The position numbers were made by a program, and so were the translations under genes. Source: Glandiceps talaboti (Eukaryota > Hemichordata > Enteropneusta > Spengelidae). From it: DNA of 32,500 nt. Location: positions 14,045,161-14,077,660 of the forward strand of contig NC_135557.1 in NCBI RefSeq assembly GCF_964340395.1. The letters run 5' to 3'. The notes beneath the pieces were generated by a model that searched no databases, was not told where the DNA came from, and saw only the letters and a program-made list of their open reading frames with translations. This document shows, piece after piece, positions 1 through 11,085 of this stretch; the stretch's first letter is position 1, and each line of letters begins with the position of its first letter.

Positions 1-436
1 GAAAGTTGTCATTTCCAAAATTCCATCTGTAGATAAACTTTGTATGCGGAAGTGACATTATTTAAAGAAATGTTCAAATCAATATGGCTATCAGTACTGT
101 TCGTTTGTTATTAGTTTTAGACAAGTTCCAAAGGAAGATTTAGTGTCTATGTAGTGGCATAGATTCCATACGCGAGAGACGCTTGAGAACACACATTGTT
201 ATGGTGCCCAGAACAGCTATGTAATTGAAATGACTGCAACTGACATAAACCTCGGTTAATAGCCAAAGGGTGCCTGATTTGATTGTGACAATGGATGCCA
301 ATAACATGGCGCCATTTTCCATATATGTTTGAACTTTGTTGTTGTAAAATCATACTAAATGTATCATATGCAAGATATTTGCAGTTGTCTATGGACAAGT
401 AGAAGGGGAAGAAATAGAATGAACCGAAGAACAAGA

Positions 437-469
<33 letters not shown>
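437..469. repeat. (AAC)n microsatellite
   Basis: An uninterrupted AAC run about 300 bp beyond the receptor stop codon. The same locus in unit B is longer and has CATCAA interruptions (9658-9713), so it predates the duplication and has changed length since. Confidence 0.95.
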
Positions 470-519
470 AACTTAACAATAAATTCAGTATTAATTGTTC
501 TGCGTAGAATACGCTAGAC

Positions 520-525
520 TTTATT
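520..525 (-). promoter_or_regulatory. Candidate polyadenylation signal of receptor A
   Basis: AATAAA on the minus strand, about 280 bp after the stop codon. The equivalent hexamer is kept in unit B at 9763-9768. No transcript evidence is available. Confidence 0.5.
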
Positions 526-803
526 CATCATCCACAACAGTGTTAACATATACACATGATTCTATCTTTAACTATATATATATAATTTGAAACCAAAACT
601 GCTATAATTGCAGGAATCAACTGTAAGTTCAGAGTCTGATCAGAAACCCAAACATAATACATTGAAAATTTTTTAATGTCCTCAACATTGAATATTTTTC
701 TAACAAAGGAAACATTAATGTATAAACAAATAAATAGATCAGTAATAGGTAACCACATTTTTTAAAGGAACAAACTGTGCACAATGTTCATATTAATTCC
801 AAT

Positions 804-1760
804 TTATACACAGCAGTTCCGCAAACACGTTCGCCTCACATCCCTGTCGGTAATGATGTATACTATAGGATTTAAAGCACTGTGTAAGGAGAAAAAAACC
901 ACTGCCAGTCGATTTAATGTAGCGTGATGCATGTCAGGATCAATCGCAGCTAAAATAGGAAAAGGAATATACTGACAAAAGAAACAGAATGCTAAAAGCC
1001 CAAATATTTTGGCTAATCTAACTTCTTTCTTCGGTAATAAAGATCTAGTTTCGGGTACGATCCTAACCGAGCCTGGCTGACCTGAAAAAATGACTATAGG
1101 TTTAACTTGAAAACTGTGTTTTCTGACGTAAATGTAGCTGAGGAAATAACAAACAACTATTACGAGAAAACATAAGAAAATAACACAACCTCCGACATAG
1201 TAATGCACGTGTGTTGTTTCATATGTAATATCTAGGTCGTACATATCTAAAACCGAATTGTAAGCCCATTTTGATACGCCACAAACTGTCAGTATATTTG
1301 GCAAACAGAGGGCAACTATCCACGCACTAAATATCTGCAAACAGAATCTCCAGCCTTTGTAAATTCGGCGAAAGATATCGACTGACTTTGTAATATGTAC
1401 ATATCGATTTATTGATAATAACGTGTGAAATAATATCGTTGCTACAAGCAAGGGGTAATATAACCAAATATAAATGTTCACAAGGCTGCTTGGCAATGGC
1501 CATCTTCTCATAACAATGCAGGTGGCGTAGACTGGCAAAATAAGTAAACAGTGAATGAAGTCTGAAATAGCTAAATTAGCTGTAGCAATTCTCGCTTTTG
1601 TCCGCAAAGTTTTATGACGGAAAACAGTAATTACGTATAATGCATTGCCAAAAGTTCCAATCAAAGACCCCATGTACAAAATGATTGCTTCAAAAATCCT
1701 CTCCTCCACTGCAATTAGTCTCAAGATTGTTGTTGAATTTCGCTCGATACTTCCATCCAT
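804..1760 (-). CDS. Class A (rhodopsin-like) G-protein-coupled receptor, copy A
   Basis: A 318-residue seven-transmembrane receptor in one open exon. Visible marks are an N-glycosylation site near the start (NST, residue 8), GN in TM1, LAISD in TM2, INRY in place of DRY after TM3, FCQYIP in TM6 and NPIVY in TM7, then a very short tail ending CLRNCCV that could be palmitoylated. NRY in place of DRY occurs in melatonin receptors and in the insect Moody/Tre1 group, so this is my best family guess; the ligand is unknown. The TM3 cysteine (position 3.25) is valine, the extracellular loop 2 partner is also absent, and TM5 lacks its usual proline. The ATG is chosen because a splice acceptor (CAG at 1775-1777 on the minus strand) lies 14 bp upstream, implying a spliced 5' UTR. 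Its paralogue is at 10054-11010. Confidence 0.85.
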   Translation of the reverse strand: MDGSIERNSTTILRLIAVEERIFEAIILYMGSLIGTFGNALYVITVFRHKTLRTKARIATANLAISDFIHCLLILPVYATCIVMRRWPLPSSLVNIYIWLYYPLLVATILFHTLLSINRYVHITKSVDIFRRIYKGWRFCLQIFSAWIVALCLPNILTVCGVSKWAYNSVLDMYDLDITYETTHVHYYVGGCVIFLCFLVIVVCYFLSYIYVRKHSFQVKPIVIFSGQPGSVRIVPETRSLLPKKEVRLAKIFGLLAFCFFCQYIPFPILAAIDPDMHHATLNRLAVVFFSLHSALNPIVYIITDRDVRRTCLRNCCV

Positions 1761-1960
1761 AGCAACTGAATTTCCTGCAATTGAAAATTTATGAATATGT
1801 TACCCAGGTTAAGAATTTAATGATAAACATTGTTAACTTTATAATGTTTTGCGATATCAAAACCAATATGGAAAAATATACTATATCCCTACGAGTGAAA
1901 CTTGATAAAGTGGCCCCAAAACAAAAATAAAACGGGAAAGGTACCTATTATACACACAAT

Positions 1961-2177
1961 AGGTGATAATAAATTAAATGATAGGGCTTTTGCCGTATGT
2001 GGTCCGAGACTATGGAATTCCATTCCACAAGAGTTGAAATGTTTAGATGAAAAGGAACAATTTAAAAGAGGGTTGAAGACATACCTGTTTAAAGTTTCTT
2101 ACAACTTGTAACTGTTGATTTTAGCCATGTTTCTGTTTTAAACACTTTTAGGAATGGTTTTATTATGCTATTGATGT

Positions 2178-2209
<32 letters not shown>

Positions 2210-2352
2210 TTTTTACAGTATTTCTTAAATGTCAATGCTCTTTTAACTTATCAAATGTCTCTTTTAACTTATTGTGCAGCGCTTTTGAATATTTTCTTTT
2301 AAATAGATGAAGCGCTTTAGAAATGAAATAAATGTTAAATGTTAAATGTTAA
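1961..2352 (+). mobile_element. 5'-truncated LINE (non-LTR retrotransposon) 3' end
   Basis: Unit B reads straight across this site (around 11620), so the segment is an insertion in A. It encodes the very end of a LINE ORF2: residues AFAVCGPRLWNSIPQEL, then FKRGLKTYLF and a stop at 2111. This is the conserved C-terminus of CR1/jockey-type reverse transcriptases. After it come a 3' UTR, a TTA run (2179-2210) and a tail of AAATGTT repeats (about 2330-2354), the kind of short tandem tail such elements leave. The coding part is open but far too short to be active. Confidence 0.8.
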
Positions 2353-2619
2353 ATTTGAAATTAACCTTCAAAAGAAATCTCTATATCATTTACAATCTGT
2401 GCACACATGTGTTCTTTTCCCGTATTCTTAAATATGATAATGCATAAATAATTTGACAACTTATTTTAAAATATCACCTGTTACTATGCAGTAACTATAA
2501 TTGTGGATGTTTAAACCCTTTGTTTACAATTCATTTCATGTATAGTCACAATATCAATCCTGTTAACCATTTTATTTATTTTTCATATATTTCTCAATAT
2601 AATATCAAATACTATATAT

Positions 2620-2960
2620 AAAAAGGTCTTATTCTGAAGTTTTGTTCACATTTCTTTGACAAAATCTGGTCCTATTAATCATGACCACGTCCATAGCAAC
2701 CTTTAAATGGTGATGTATATTACAAAGATAACAATGTGGATGGGTAGGCAAATGAATAAAGATTCGAAACATGTATGCAGACATGCCTAAGACAACACCC
2801 ATAGCAGCATACAAATGATGGTGCATATTATATTGCAAAGGTGAAACCTAGGATGGGTAGGACAGTGACTAATAACCCCAAACATGTAAGCAAAAATGCC
2901 TAGCAACAACACCAAACAACATACATATACACTTGTGCTTGCTAAAACGTCATTGGCGCT
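2620..2960 (+). mobile_element. Old copy of HINE-like tandem-repeat element (unit A)
   Basis: Contains degenerate units of the same roughly 112-bp repeat found at 17535-18195, in the opposite orientation. Shared words are GACCACGTCCATAGCAAC, ATTACAAAGATAACAA and AACATGTATGC...ATGCCTAGCAACAAC. The flank at 2625-2665 (TCTGAAGTTTTG...TTTGACAAAATCTGG) also matches the non-repeat flank at 18160-18205 in reverse complement, so it is a decayed element and not only a shared satellite. The orthologous copy in unit B is at 12290-12610. Confidence 0.65.
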
Positions 2961-3522
2961 AATATTTAATTACTGTTCTGAAAAGAGCTAATCACAACAC
3001 CATGAAATGTCTGTTATTGATGTTCGCTCACATTAAATCTATTTAAACTTAAAAATCAATGTATCAAACGACCAACGCCCTATTTGCATATATCAATAAA
3101 TAGTACTAAGACAACCAAATGATTCAAATACATGCACTATTACTGTAGCATGCAAAAAGGCACACTATTAACAGATATTTCATATTAGAAATCATGTAAT
3201 TTTGGACAGTCCATTGAAAATCCGTACAGCAGTGGCAATTAAAGAAAATCAAACCATTTTAACCTGCAAGTCGGGGCATCTAAAATATCTCTCAGAAGGG
3301 AGAGTGCCATGATTAGGTGATAAACTGGGATTAAGAATTGCTAAAACTGAGTGTCGTTTTGTCTGTCTGGACTTGTTGATTATACAAGACTGACAATTAC
3401 TGTCTCTATAATATCGTCATCATTTTAGAATTTGAACAAACTCAAACGATATTCTTTTTATTGAATTAGTATTGTTTCTAGTGAACGCATGTTACCAACA
3501 GATCAATGGAAAAAGTACATAC

Positions 3523-5258
3523 TTTTTTTCGTAATTATGTTTATTTTGCCATAAAAATAAAGGAAATCGGGTTTGTAATAGTACAATATAATTCTAACAC
3601 GAGAAATTGCGCGAAAAATGAGGCACTCTCGGCTCAGCCACAGAGCACCTTCAGGTAAGTACCTCTCATTTGCATATGGATAGGACAGGATTTGGAACTT
3701 TATGACGTCAATGCAGGAACACAAACGCATTCGTCAGTGTATCTTTACATGTAAAGCCATTATGGTCGAACCAGAAGGTCAACTTCAAAACCTGTTTTCG
3801 CCAGAAGCCGACGTTGAATATTGGTCAGATTCCTCAAGCTTAGAGCAATACACTCCAGCATTAACATCTGATGGTGTGATTTAGCCAAATTCATTCGAAC
3901 CGACTGCTAGCAGTAACGATAGTTCCTCTGGAAGTGAATGAGTATGTCCTAGTGAAGCCGTGTTGTTTACATAAAGTGAAGGCTGTTATCAGCGTCCTTT
4001 GTTGACATAACTATTCAATGGGTGGAAAACAGCTCCTGCAGACAATGTAATCGAAAGGAAAATTATCTAATATTTCCATACCCATCAAACATACAGAGAT
4101 CGAATGAGAATGGCTTCAAGAGTTCCCCATAATATTCTCTCAAGTTGTTCAAATGTAGCATGTGTCGTAACAGTACATTCGATCTATGACCAAAATCACC
4201 ATTCAAAATCTTCGCGAAAGTAGACCCACAAATTCGTTAGAGCAGAACGTTTTGTTGGATAACCATCCCTCTTGAAAGCTATGTGTACACATACTTTATT
4301 TCATTTTTTACTGCGTTAATTTAACCATCCACACAGTGAATGAAGTGGTTTCATCTTCTTTCAAAGCACGGCCCATGTTTACTGAAGCCGGCAATACTGT
4401 GGTGTATTGTGTATTATATTGTCTCCGACCATTTTTGTTTTTTATGGATAGACATGTCTTACGTTGTGGAAGTTATTTGATCTGGGAGCGTGAAGCTTAG
4501 TGTTGACTGTACTTTGCTGTGTCCATCCACTTTTGACATGTGATTGGCATGACACAGTAATTGTTCAGGTAGACCAAACAATGGAAACAAAAATAGCAAC
4601 ATTATAATGAGCGTTGTGTCTTTTTACTTTGATATGATTCCGACGATGTACATGTGATGTATCACAATGAAAACGATCGACTCCCAGCAACATGGAAATC
4701 AAAACATACAATCGGACTACGCATTGTTTAAAAACAATTTTATTTGTCTTCCTTTTTTCGCTTTGACCATGGCTACACCGATGGCGTGGAGAACCCCGGC
4801 CCCGGTAACATTTACCGGCTTTCACTGTATGGCGTCACTGTCCAGTTTTTACGTGATTTCAACTGCCTTCACCCATTATTACCTACTCAGTTATATCACT
4901 CGGAAATGTGTGTAGGGTAATCGTTTCACTGCGGGTGCTGCCGACAAAACACCAAGGAACAATTGTTGTCGGAAGACTAAACTGGTACATCACAATATGT
5001 ACATTCACCGATAATACTATATAGCAAGCGTAATTAGTAATTCATAAGTAAACATTACACAAAGGCTTAGAAGGCTTTTGAAACACGTTGGACCTCGACA
5101 CCTTTCGTGAGCTGGTTGTGGTGCCGAAGTTAGTCGAAGCACAGGGGATTAAGGGGGCAAGTATTTTTGCGACTTTCTTACCAATGCGCGCAATATTTAG
5201 AGGTATGAATGCAATTTCATTTATTTTTATGGCAAAATAAACATAATTACGAAAAAAA
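3523..5258. mobile_element. 1.74-kb DNA transposon with perfect 39-bp terminal inverted repeats
   Basis: Bases 3523-3561 and 5220-5258 are exact reverse complements over 39 bp (core CGTAATTATGTTTATTTTGC). Weaker inverted similarity (GTACATRC) continues outside both arms, with about 11 bp missing on the left, so the true tips may lie a little further out. Unit C has the empty site at about 17136, where flanks equivalent to 3515 and 5272 meet around CTTAAG. The interior has only short ORFs: 3702-3884 on the plus strand is acidic and serine-rich (EYWSDSSSLE), then a stop and SSNDSSSGSE, and 4667-4915 is unrecognised. I see no DDE transposase motifs, so it looks non-autonomous. An acidic start plus a TTAA in the empty site would fit piggyBac, but this is unproven. 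Confidence 0.8.
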
Positions 5259-5721
5259 TTATCAACCTTTGCATGTACACTTTAAGAAACAGTAAAAAAT
5301 CAGTATAGTTATAACTTGTTGTCACTTTCGAGATGTACATGTAAACAAAAGTTAAAACGTTCAAGGTCACAATGAACATGAACATGAACAAAAACATGCA
5401 TATAAACATGAATATACTCTAACATATGCGCTACACTACATATTGAGATTAAGACAAGATATAGCACACCCGCATACATGATAATAATATTAATAATATA
5501 ACTAAATTTCTTAAAAACAAACTACACCGTCTCAGTACTCATTGCAATACTCAAAAAGGACAAAAATGGATAAAATGACAACAAAGAACAATTTACGTGA
5601 TTAAAAAGGTAAAACAAAACATTTCAAGGTAAAAAAAAAAGGCTAAAATGACAACGGTAACGTGAAATTACATCCAAAAAAATGATACAATTTCAACGAA
5701 AAGAACACATGGTAATATTGC

Positions 5722-5945
5722 CTAAAAAGGGTGAATTTTAAGATTGCGTTTAAAAGATTCAATTGCACTCTCCGAACAAATATTTAAAGGAAGCTGATTC
5801 CACAGAATTGGAGTCTTATTTGAAAATGTACGGACATAATAATTTGTTGTAGTACCAGTTGTGTATTGCCTCTTTAAAATAAATTTAGCAGTAGAACGAA
5901 GTGTGGACGACGGGACGTAAATTTCAACCAGAGTCCGCATGTAGT
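5722..5945 (-). pseudogene. LINE ORF2 C-terminal relic (unit A)
   Basis: The minus strand encodes VPSSTLRSTAKFIL, then TFSNKTPILWNQLPLNI and AIESFKRNLKIHPF before a stop. This is the characteristic end of CR1/jockey-type reverse transcriptase proteins. Only about 70 residues remain and no upstream RT is visible. The same relic in unit C (about 18965-19175) carries a deletion, so the insertion is older than the A/C duplication. Confidence 0.7.
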
Positions 5946-7354
5946 AATATTATTTACCTGACTCGTTATGAAGCCATTGGTGTTGAGCATTTATTGAAAA
6001 AGCTCAATTAAAAAAAAAATATATGCATAACTGAGTGACAGCATTTAATCAAACCTGTATACAGTCGAGCGAATAAACGAATGTATTTTACTTAAAAACG
6101 GGGAAAAAATGTTTGTTTGAATTTAAGCCGGTTTTAGCGCTTTGGTAAAAAAAAAATCAAAGAAACAAAAAACTTACCAAGTTATCCTCTAAACTGAATG
6201 TGTATTATTATCAGCAGTAGGTAAACCTATTCTTTTCATTCGTTATTAAATAGTCAGCCAGATCAGAACACTCTTAATTTTGCAGCACAGCTTTTCGTTT
6301 TATGGACAGCACGTCTGATATAACATCCATCTACTAAATGCGCGCATTGATTCCAAACGCGAAATAAATAGATGTCATGTATGACGTATGCTTCTATATT
6401 AAGATGTTTGAAATTACCTCAATTTTGTTGCATGAAGTTGACCACAATTCATTGCGTCTACGGTTATGAAATTGACTACAATTCATTGCGTCTAAGCTTA
6501 CGCATTGTAATCAAGTGTTGCTAAATGTTGAAGAAATTTAATATATCTGTCTGTCCATCTGGCTCGACAGAATTTCTGCTACTAAATGTTACGTCAATAG
6601 TAATATGTTATAGTCTGACTCAATGGAAAATCTGACCACCACTGCTTCATTTCACCATGTCGCTTGGCAAACATTTCACTAAAATTTCCTCTTTTCTTTG
6701 CGTATGCTACCACTATCTTCAGCAAATCATCAGCCAATAATGCTTGCCTAACAATTTCACTTCACTGTTTACCATTCGAGGAGAAAAAATGTAGCAAATG
6801 TTAATTTGTTTTGTTTAGCTAGACGTTTACGATTTCACCCTGTTGATACCAGTTTTGTATTGTCAGACAATAAAATGTAGCAAGTTTGAAAGAATTTTGT
6901 CTAACAAGTCGACGGATTTGGTTACACGCTTGTGATTTTCACTGTGTACCGAACATTGCAGATAAAAAAACTACGTACCATACATTATTGAACGTCTGAC
7001 AATTGTTTATATCGACCTTACAGACTCTAATTTTAACACAAGTTATTTGTATGATATCAACAACTTGAATTACCCGACAATAGTTAATGATAGCATTTTG
7101 TCCTTTCAGTGATATTATCCTGGATGTGGAAATGGTCATACCAATATTACAACGATAACTGATCTGGCAGTGATTGTGATGAGCCATGCACATTTATTTT
7201 TCGCACTTCATATGTACAAAATGAGTCCCCTGTGTTAAATTAGGCTCTGAGTGAGTGGATGATAATATTACAAATAATAGCAAGACCTTACATGTACATT
7301 TAGGATGTCAAACATCATTATTTAATCATTTATGGGTGGTAACGTCTATACCTC

Positions 7355-7735
7355 ACAATTAGACACCGACCCTGGAAGTGTATTTATGTCAATTACGAAA
7401 AGGATGGACCCAAGGACCTAACCTTAGGAAACCCCACTAAGGACATTCTGCCACTCTGAATATACACCATTAACAACTAGCATCTACTTTCTTTCAGAGA
7501 GAAAAGACTTGATCCAACTCAAAGCCGGGTCATTAATACCATAGTACTTTAGTTTATCAATAAGTATATTGTGAGGAACCTTATCGAAAGCTTTTCCAAA
7601 ATCACAGTATATTACATCAATCTACCTCCCCATGTCCAAAATCTCTGCTCATCTGTCCAAAACTAGAAGTAATATAACTGCAACACTGTAGCTCGACCAC
7701 TTATAAACCCAAATTGCAATTGTGGCCAATTTAGT
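7355..7735 (-). pseudogene. Decayed LINE reverse-transcriptase fragment
   Basis: Minus-strand translation gives the RT finger/palm block in order: FGFISG, then VIYCDFGKAFDKVPHNIL, KLKYYGIND, SWIKSFLSER, VVNGVYSEWQNVLSGV and ILFVIDINTLPGSVS. This is the DFxKAFD..VxSGVPQGSVLGPxLF..INDLP pattern of non-LTR RTs. Three in-frame stops sit where glutamine or serine codons are expected (after SERK and in the GVPQGS block), and the FADD active-site block is not found downstream. A dead fragment, not present in the A/B/C repeat. Confidence 0.85.
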
Positions 7736-8085
7736 TAGAAGGGATGTGGGTGGGGGGTCTGAGGCCTAACAAAACGAATTTACTTTTTCATCCTACATTG
7801 AACTATTGACCTCCCCCCCCCTACGTCAATCTCACAGCATACGATCTCAAAGTCAAACGCTAAATGACATATACGATAGATAATAATCGATAAATCAGTT
7901 TCTCAAAGGAGACTCATTAACATTAATTGAGATAAATACAAATTTCCGTTGAAACATGATATGAAACCTGCAGAGATTAAATAATTCGTTCTAAATTTGA
8001 TCATTTTTCTATGATTCCTTCAACAACAGAAATATGCTCTAAAGTAGATTTATTGTGACTTCCCGCTGACTTCTAAAAAGGAATG

Positions 8086-8149
8086 TTAGCTGGTCCAGTT
8101 GTTGTCAGTACAAAACTTTAGCTGGTCCAGTTGTTGTCAGTACAAAACT
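8086..8149. repeat. Two tandem copies of a 32-bp unit
   Basis: The unit beginning TTAGCTGGTCCAGTTGTTG is repeated head to tail (8086-8117 and 8118-8149) with essentially no divergence, so the duplication is recent. No function is apparent. Confidence 0.9.
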
Positions 8150-9657
8150 ATTATATGTAAGTAAACGAAAATACCCTGATTCCAAGATTGCGGATCATAA
8201 TTTGAATATGTCACGTCATTAGGCTGTCACCTTTGATTCGGTAGGTCGAAGTACTTTTCTCTATAAGCAAATGATTCAGAGGAACTTGCTGCTGGTGGAT
8301 AGTTCAGCACAGCTTGAGACAGGCTAAGATGTACCGTTGGTCGAACACTCTTGTAGTCATTGCATACTAATGGTAATAGTTCAGAATTTCAAGAGATCCG
8401 CCATCTCATGACAAAAGGTTAGCCATCCTGCAGTATTTTCAGCTAAGTGTGATTTAGCAGCCATTGATTTATAAAGCGACACTCAAGCAACTTTCATTAT
8501 TTCCACAGTTTCGACGGCTTCTCAGTGGAAGACAGTAAAGTAAACTAAAAGGACCTAAACATAATTCTGGTAACTTTACAGAAAATTTCTTTAAACAGCT
8601 GTTATTTATAAGGTTGTGAAGAAGAAGTATAGGCATTGTTACAAAGTAATGCTCCGTTTGTATAATCTAACTAGCCACCAAACCTTCTCCAAGATAAAAA
8701 TTTAAATTTCGTACATAGCGTTTTATTTTGTCTTTATGTTCGTGATTGTGATTCCCACTGTGTTGAGCTATAAGAACATTGAACTTATAACTTAAACATT
8801 GGAAAACTTTCCATACATTTGGAATTTTATTTTCTTTCATGAAAGTCTGTAACCATTCTAATATGATCATTTCACAATCTGGTCAAGGGGATATATCGCT
8901 AGTTGATGTCATGTGCCTTATAGCTATGAACCTCTATTCTTGAAAACACTCAAATTATTTTCAACACGCTTAGGATCCGATATATCTAAACAACACAGTA
9001 TCTTCAAATGTTTGATTTGAGTCCTATGGCAAGAGGTTAAATATTCCATAGCAGAAAATCCTGACATGTCTTAAATTGTCTTTCAAATATTGGGTGTTAA
9101 TATTGTCCGAGTATTGCATTGCTATTCTATTACAACTACCAATTATTTTCGACAATCATTAAGTAAGCAATGGCATTGAAGAATGAATCCTTTCAATGTG
9201 AAAGTTGTCATTTTAAAATTTCGTGTGTAGATAAACTTTGTATACGGAAGTGACATTATTTAAAGAAATATTCAAAGCAATATGGCTATCAGTACTGTTC
9301 GTTTAATTTATTATTTGGTTGAGACAAGTTCCAAATGAAGATTTATTGTCTAAATGTAGTGGCATAGATTTCATGCGCGCGAAGACACTTGAGAACAACA
9401 CCTTGTTATGGTCCACAGAACAGCTGTGTAATTGAAATGACTGCAACTGACATAAACCTCGGTTAATAGCCAAAGGGTGCCTGATTTGATTATGACAATG
9501 GATGTCTATAACATGGCGCCATTTCCCATATATGTATGAACTTTGTTTTTGTAAAAACATACTAAATGTATCATATTCAAGATATTTGCAATTGTCTATG
9601 AACACGGAGAAGAAGAGGAAGAAGACAAAGAAGAAATAGAATGAACCAAAGAACAAG

Positions 9658-9658
9658 A

Positions 9659-9713
<55 letters not shown>
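9658..9713. repeat. (AAC)n microsatellite with CATCAA interruptions
   Basis: Counterpart of 437-469 in unit A, expanded in this copy. Confidence 0.95.
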
Positions 9714-9762
9714 ACATAACAATAAATACAGTAATAATTGTTCTGCTTAGAGTACATTAGAC

Positions 9763-9768
9763 TTTATT
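9763..9768 (-). promoter_or_regulatory. Candidate polyadenylation signal of receptor B
   Basis: AATAAA on the minus strand about 290 bp after the stop codon, conserved in position with 520-525 of unit A. Confidence 0.5.
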
Positions 9769-10053
9769 CATCATCTATATCAGTGTTAACATATACACAT
9801 AATTCTATCTTTAACTATATAAATAAAGTTTGAAACCAAAACTGCTATAATTGCAGGAATCAACTGTAAGTTCAGAGTCTGATCAGAAACCCAAACATAA
9901 TACATTGAAAATCCGACATTTTTTAATGTCCTCAACATTGAATATTTTTCTAACAAAGGAAACATTAATGTATAAACAAATAAATAGATCAGTAATAGGT
10001 AACCACATTTTTTAAAGGAACAAACTGTGCACAATGTTCATATTAATTCCAAT

Positions 10054-11010
10054 TTATACACAGCAGTTCCGCAAACACGTTCGCCTCACATCCCTGTCGG
10101 TAATGATATACACTATAGGATTTAAAGCACTGTGTAAGGAGAAAAAAACCACTGCCAGTCGATTTAATGTAGCGTGATGCATGTCAGGATCAATCGCAGC
10201 TAAAATAATACAAGGAATATACTGACAAAAGAAACAGAATGCTAAAAGCCCAAATATTTTGGCTAATCTAACTTCTTTCTTCGGTAATGAAGATCTAGTT
10301 TGGGGTACGATCCTAACCGTGCCTGGCGGAGCTGAAAAAATGACTATAGGTTTAACTTGAAAACTGTTTTTTCTGACGTAAATGTAGCTGAGGAAATAAC
10401 AAACAACTATTACGAGAAAACACAACAAAATCACACAACTTCCGACATAGTAATACACGTGCGTTGTTTCATGTGTAATATCTAAGTCGTATATGTCTAA
10501 AATCGAATTGTAATCCCATTTCGTTATGCCACATACTGTCAGTATATTTGGCAAACAGAGTGCAACTATCCACACACTAAATATCTGCAAACACAATCTC
10601 CAGCTTTTGTAGATTTGGCGAAAGGTATCAATTGACTTTGTAATATGTACATACCGATTTATTGATATTAGCATGTGAAATAATAGCGGTGCTATAACTA
10701 AGGGGTAATATAACCAAGTAAAAACTGTCACAAGGCTACTTGACAATGGCCATCTGCTCATAACAATGCAGGTTGCGTAGACTGGCAAAATAAATAAACA
10801 GTGGATGAAGTCTGAAACAGCTAAATTAGCTGTAATAATTCTCGATTTTATCCGCAAATTGTTGTGATGGTAAACGATGATTACGTATAATGCATTGCCA
10901 ATAGTTCCAATCAAAGACCCCATGTACAAAATGGTTGATTCAAAAATCCTCTCCTCCAGTGCAATTAGTCTTAAGATTAATGTTGAATTTCGCTCGATAC
11001 TTCTATCCAT
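10054..11010 (-). CDS. Class A (rhodopsin-like) G-protein-coupled receptor, copy B
   Basis: A 318-residue paralogue of the receptor at 804-1760, open throughout and without indels relative to it. By hand I count 51 differing residues. 49 fall in residues 1-265 and only two (in TM6) in the last quarter, which runs from KKEVRLAKIFG to the end. It keeps NST near the N-terminus, LAVSD, INRY, FCQYIP, NPIVY and the CLRNCCV tail. As in copy A, the TM3 and loop-2 cysteines are absent, so the unusual extracellular fold predates the duplication. A splice acceptor (CAG at 11025-11027, minus strand) lies 14 bp before the ATG, as in A, but the DNA further upstream differs by a ~405-bp indel. Intact reading frames in both copies argue that both are, or recently were, functional. 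Confidence 0.85.
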   Translation of the reverse strand: MDRSIERNSTLILRLIALEERIFESTILYMGSLIGTIGNALYVIIVYHHNNLRIKSRIITANLAVSDFIHCLFILPVYATCIVMSRWPLSSSLVTVFTWLYYPLVIAPLLFHMLISINRYVHITKSIDTFRQIYKSWRLCLQIFSVWIVALCLPNILTVCGITKWDYNSILDIYDLDITHETTHVYYYVGSCVILLCFLVIVVCYFLSYIYVRKNSFQVKPIVIFSAPPGTVRIVPQTRSSLPKKEVRLAKIFGLLAFCFFCQYIPCIILAAIDPDMHHATLNRLAVVFFSLHSALNPIVYIITDRDVRRTCLRNCCV

Positions 11011-11085
11011 ACCAACTGAATTTCCTGCAATTAAAAATTTATGAATATGTTACCCAGGTTACGAATTTAATGATAATTATAGTGA

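Larger units (their letters stand above)
1..6875. repeat. Segmental duplication unit A
   Basis: Positions 1-6875 match 9200-16671 (unit B) and, for the part right of about 2765, 16672-21527 (unit C). Homology is present from base 1, so the unit may begin outside the window; it stops near 6875, where A and C diverge. The shared sequence includes a receptor gene, its flanks, an old tandem-repeat element, a LINE 3' relic and anonymous AT-rich DNA. A lacks about 330 bp near 6560 that B and C keep (16190-16530 in B). Stretches 2960-3522, 5259-5721 and 5946-6875 hold only this repeated, apparently non-coding DNA. Confidence 0.9.
6876..9199. other. Unique spacer between units A and B
   Basis: Not shared with the duplicated units. 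Apart from the RT fragment (7355-7735) and a two-copy 32-bp tandem repeat (8086-8149), I find no supportable gene. The longest open frames (6939-7193 and 8667-8870, minus) lack recognisable domains, splice context or codon signal. About 26 bp near 7790 (CTACATTGAACTATTGA) recur at 25003-25019. Confidence 0.6.

Noticed and set aside
147-479. 110-codon minus-strand frame downstream of receptor A (and 9303-9722 in B)
   Set aside because: The poly-Val start is the (AAC)n repeat read in reverse, and indels between the copies break the frame. It is 3' flanking DNA.
7741-7820. Shared mobile element with 24985-25025
   Set aside because: Only about 26 bp match (around CTACATTGAACTATTGA), too little to define an element.
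8667-8870. 67-codon minus-strand frame
   Set aside because: Looks protein-like, but it has no recognisable family, splice signals or second copy to support coding.
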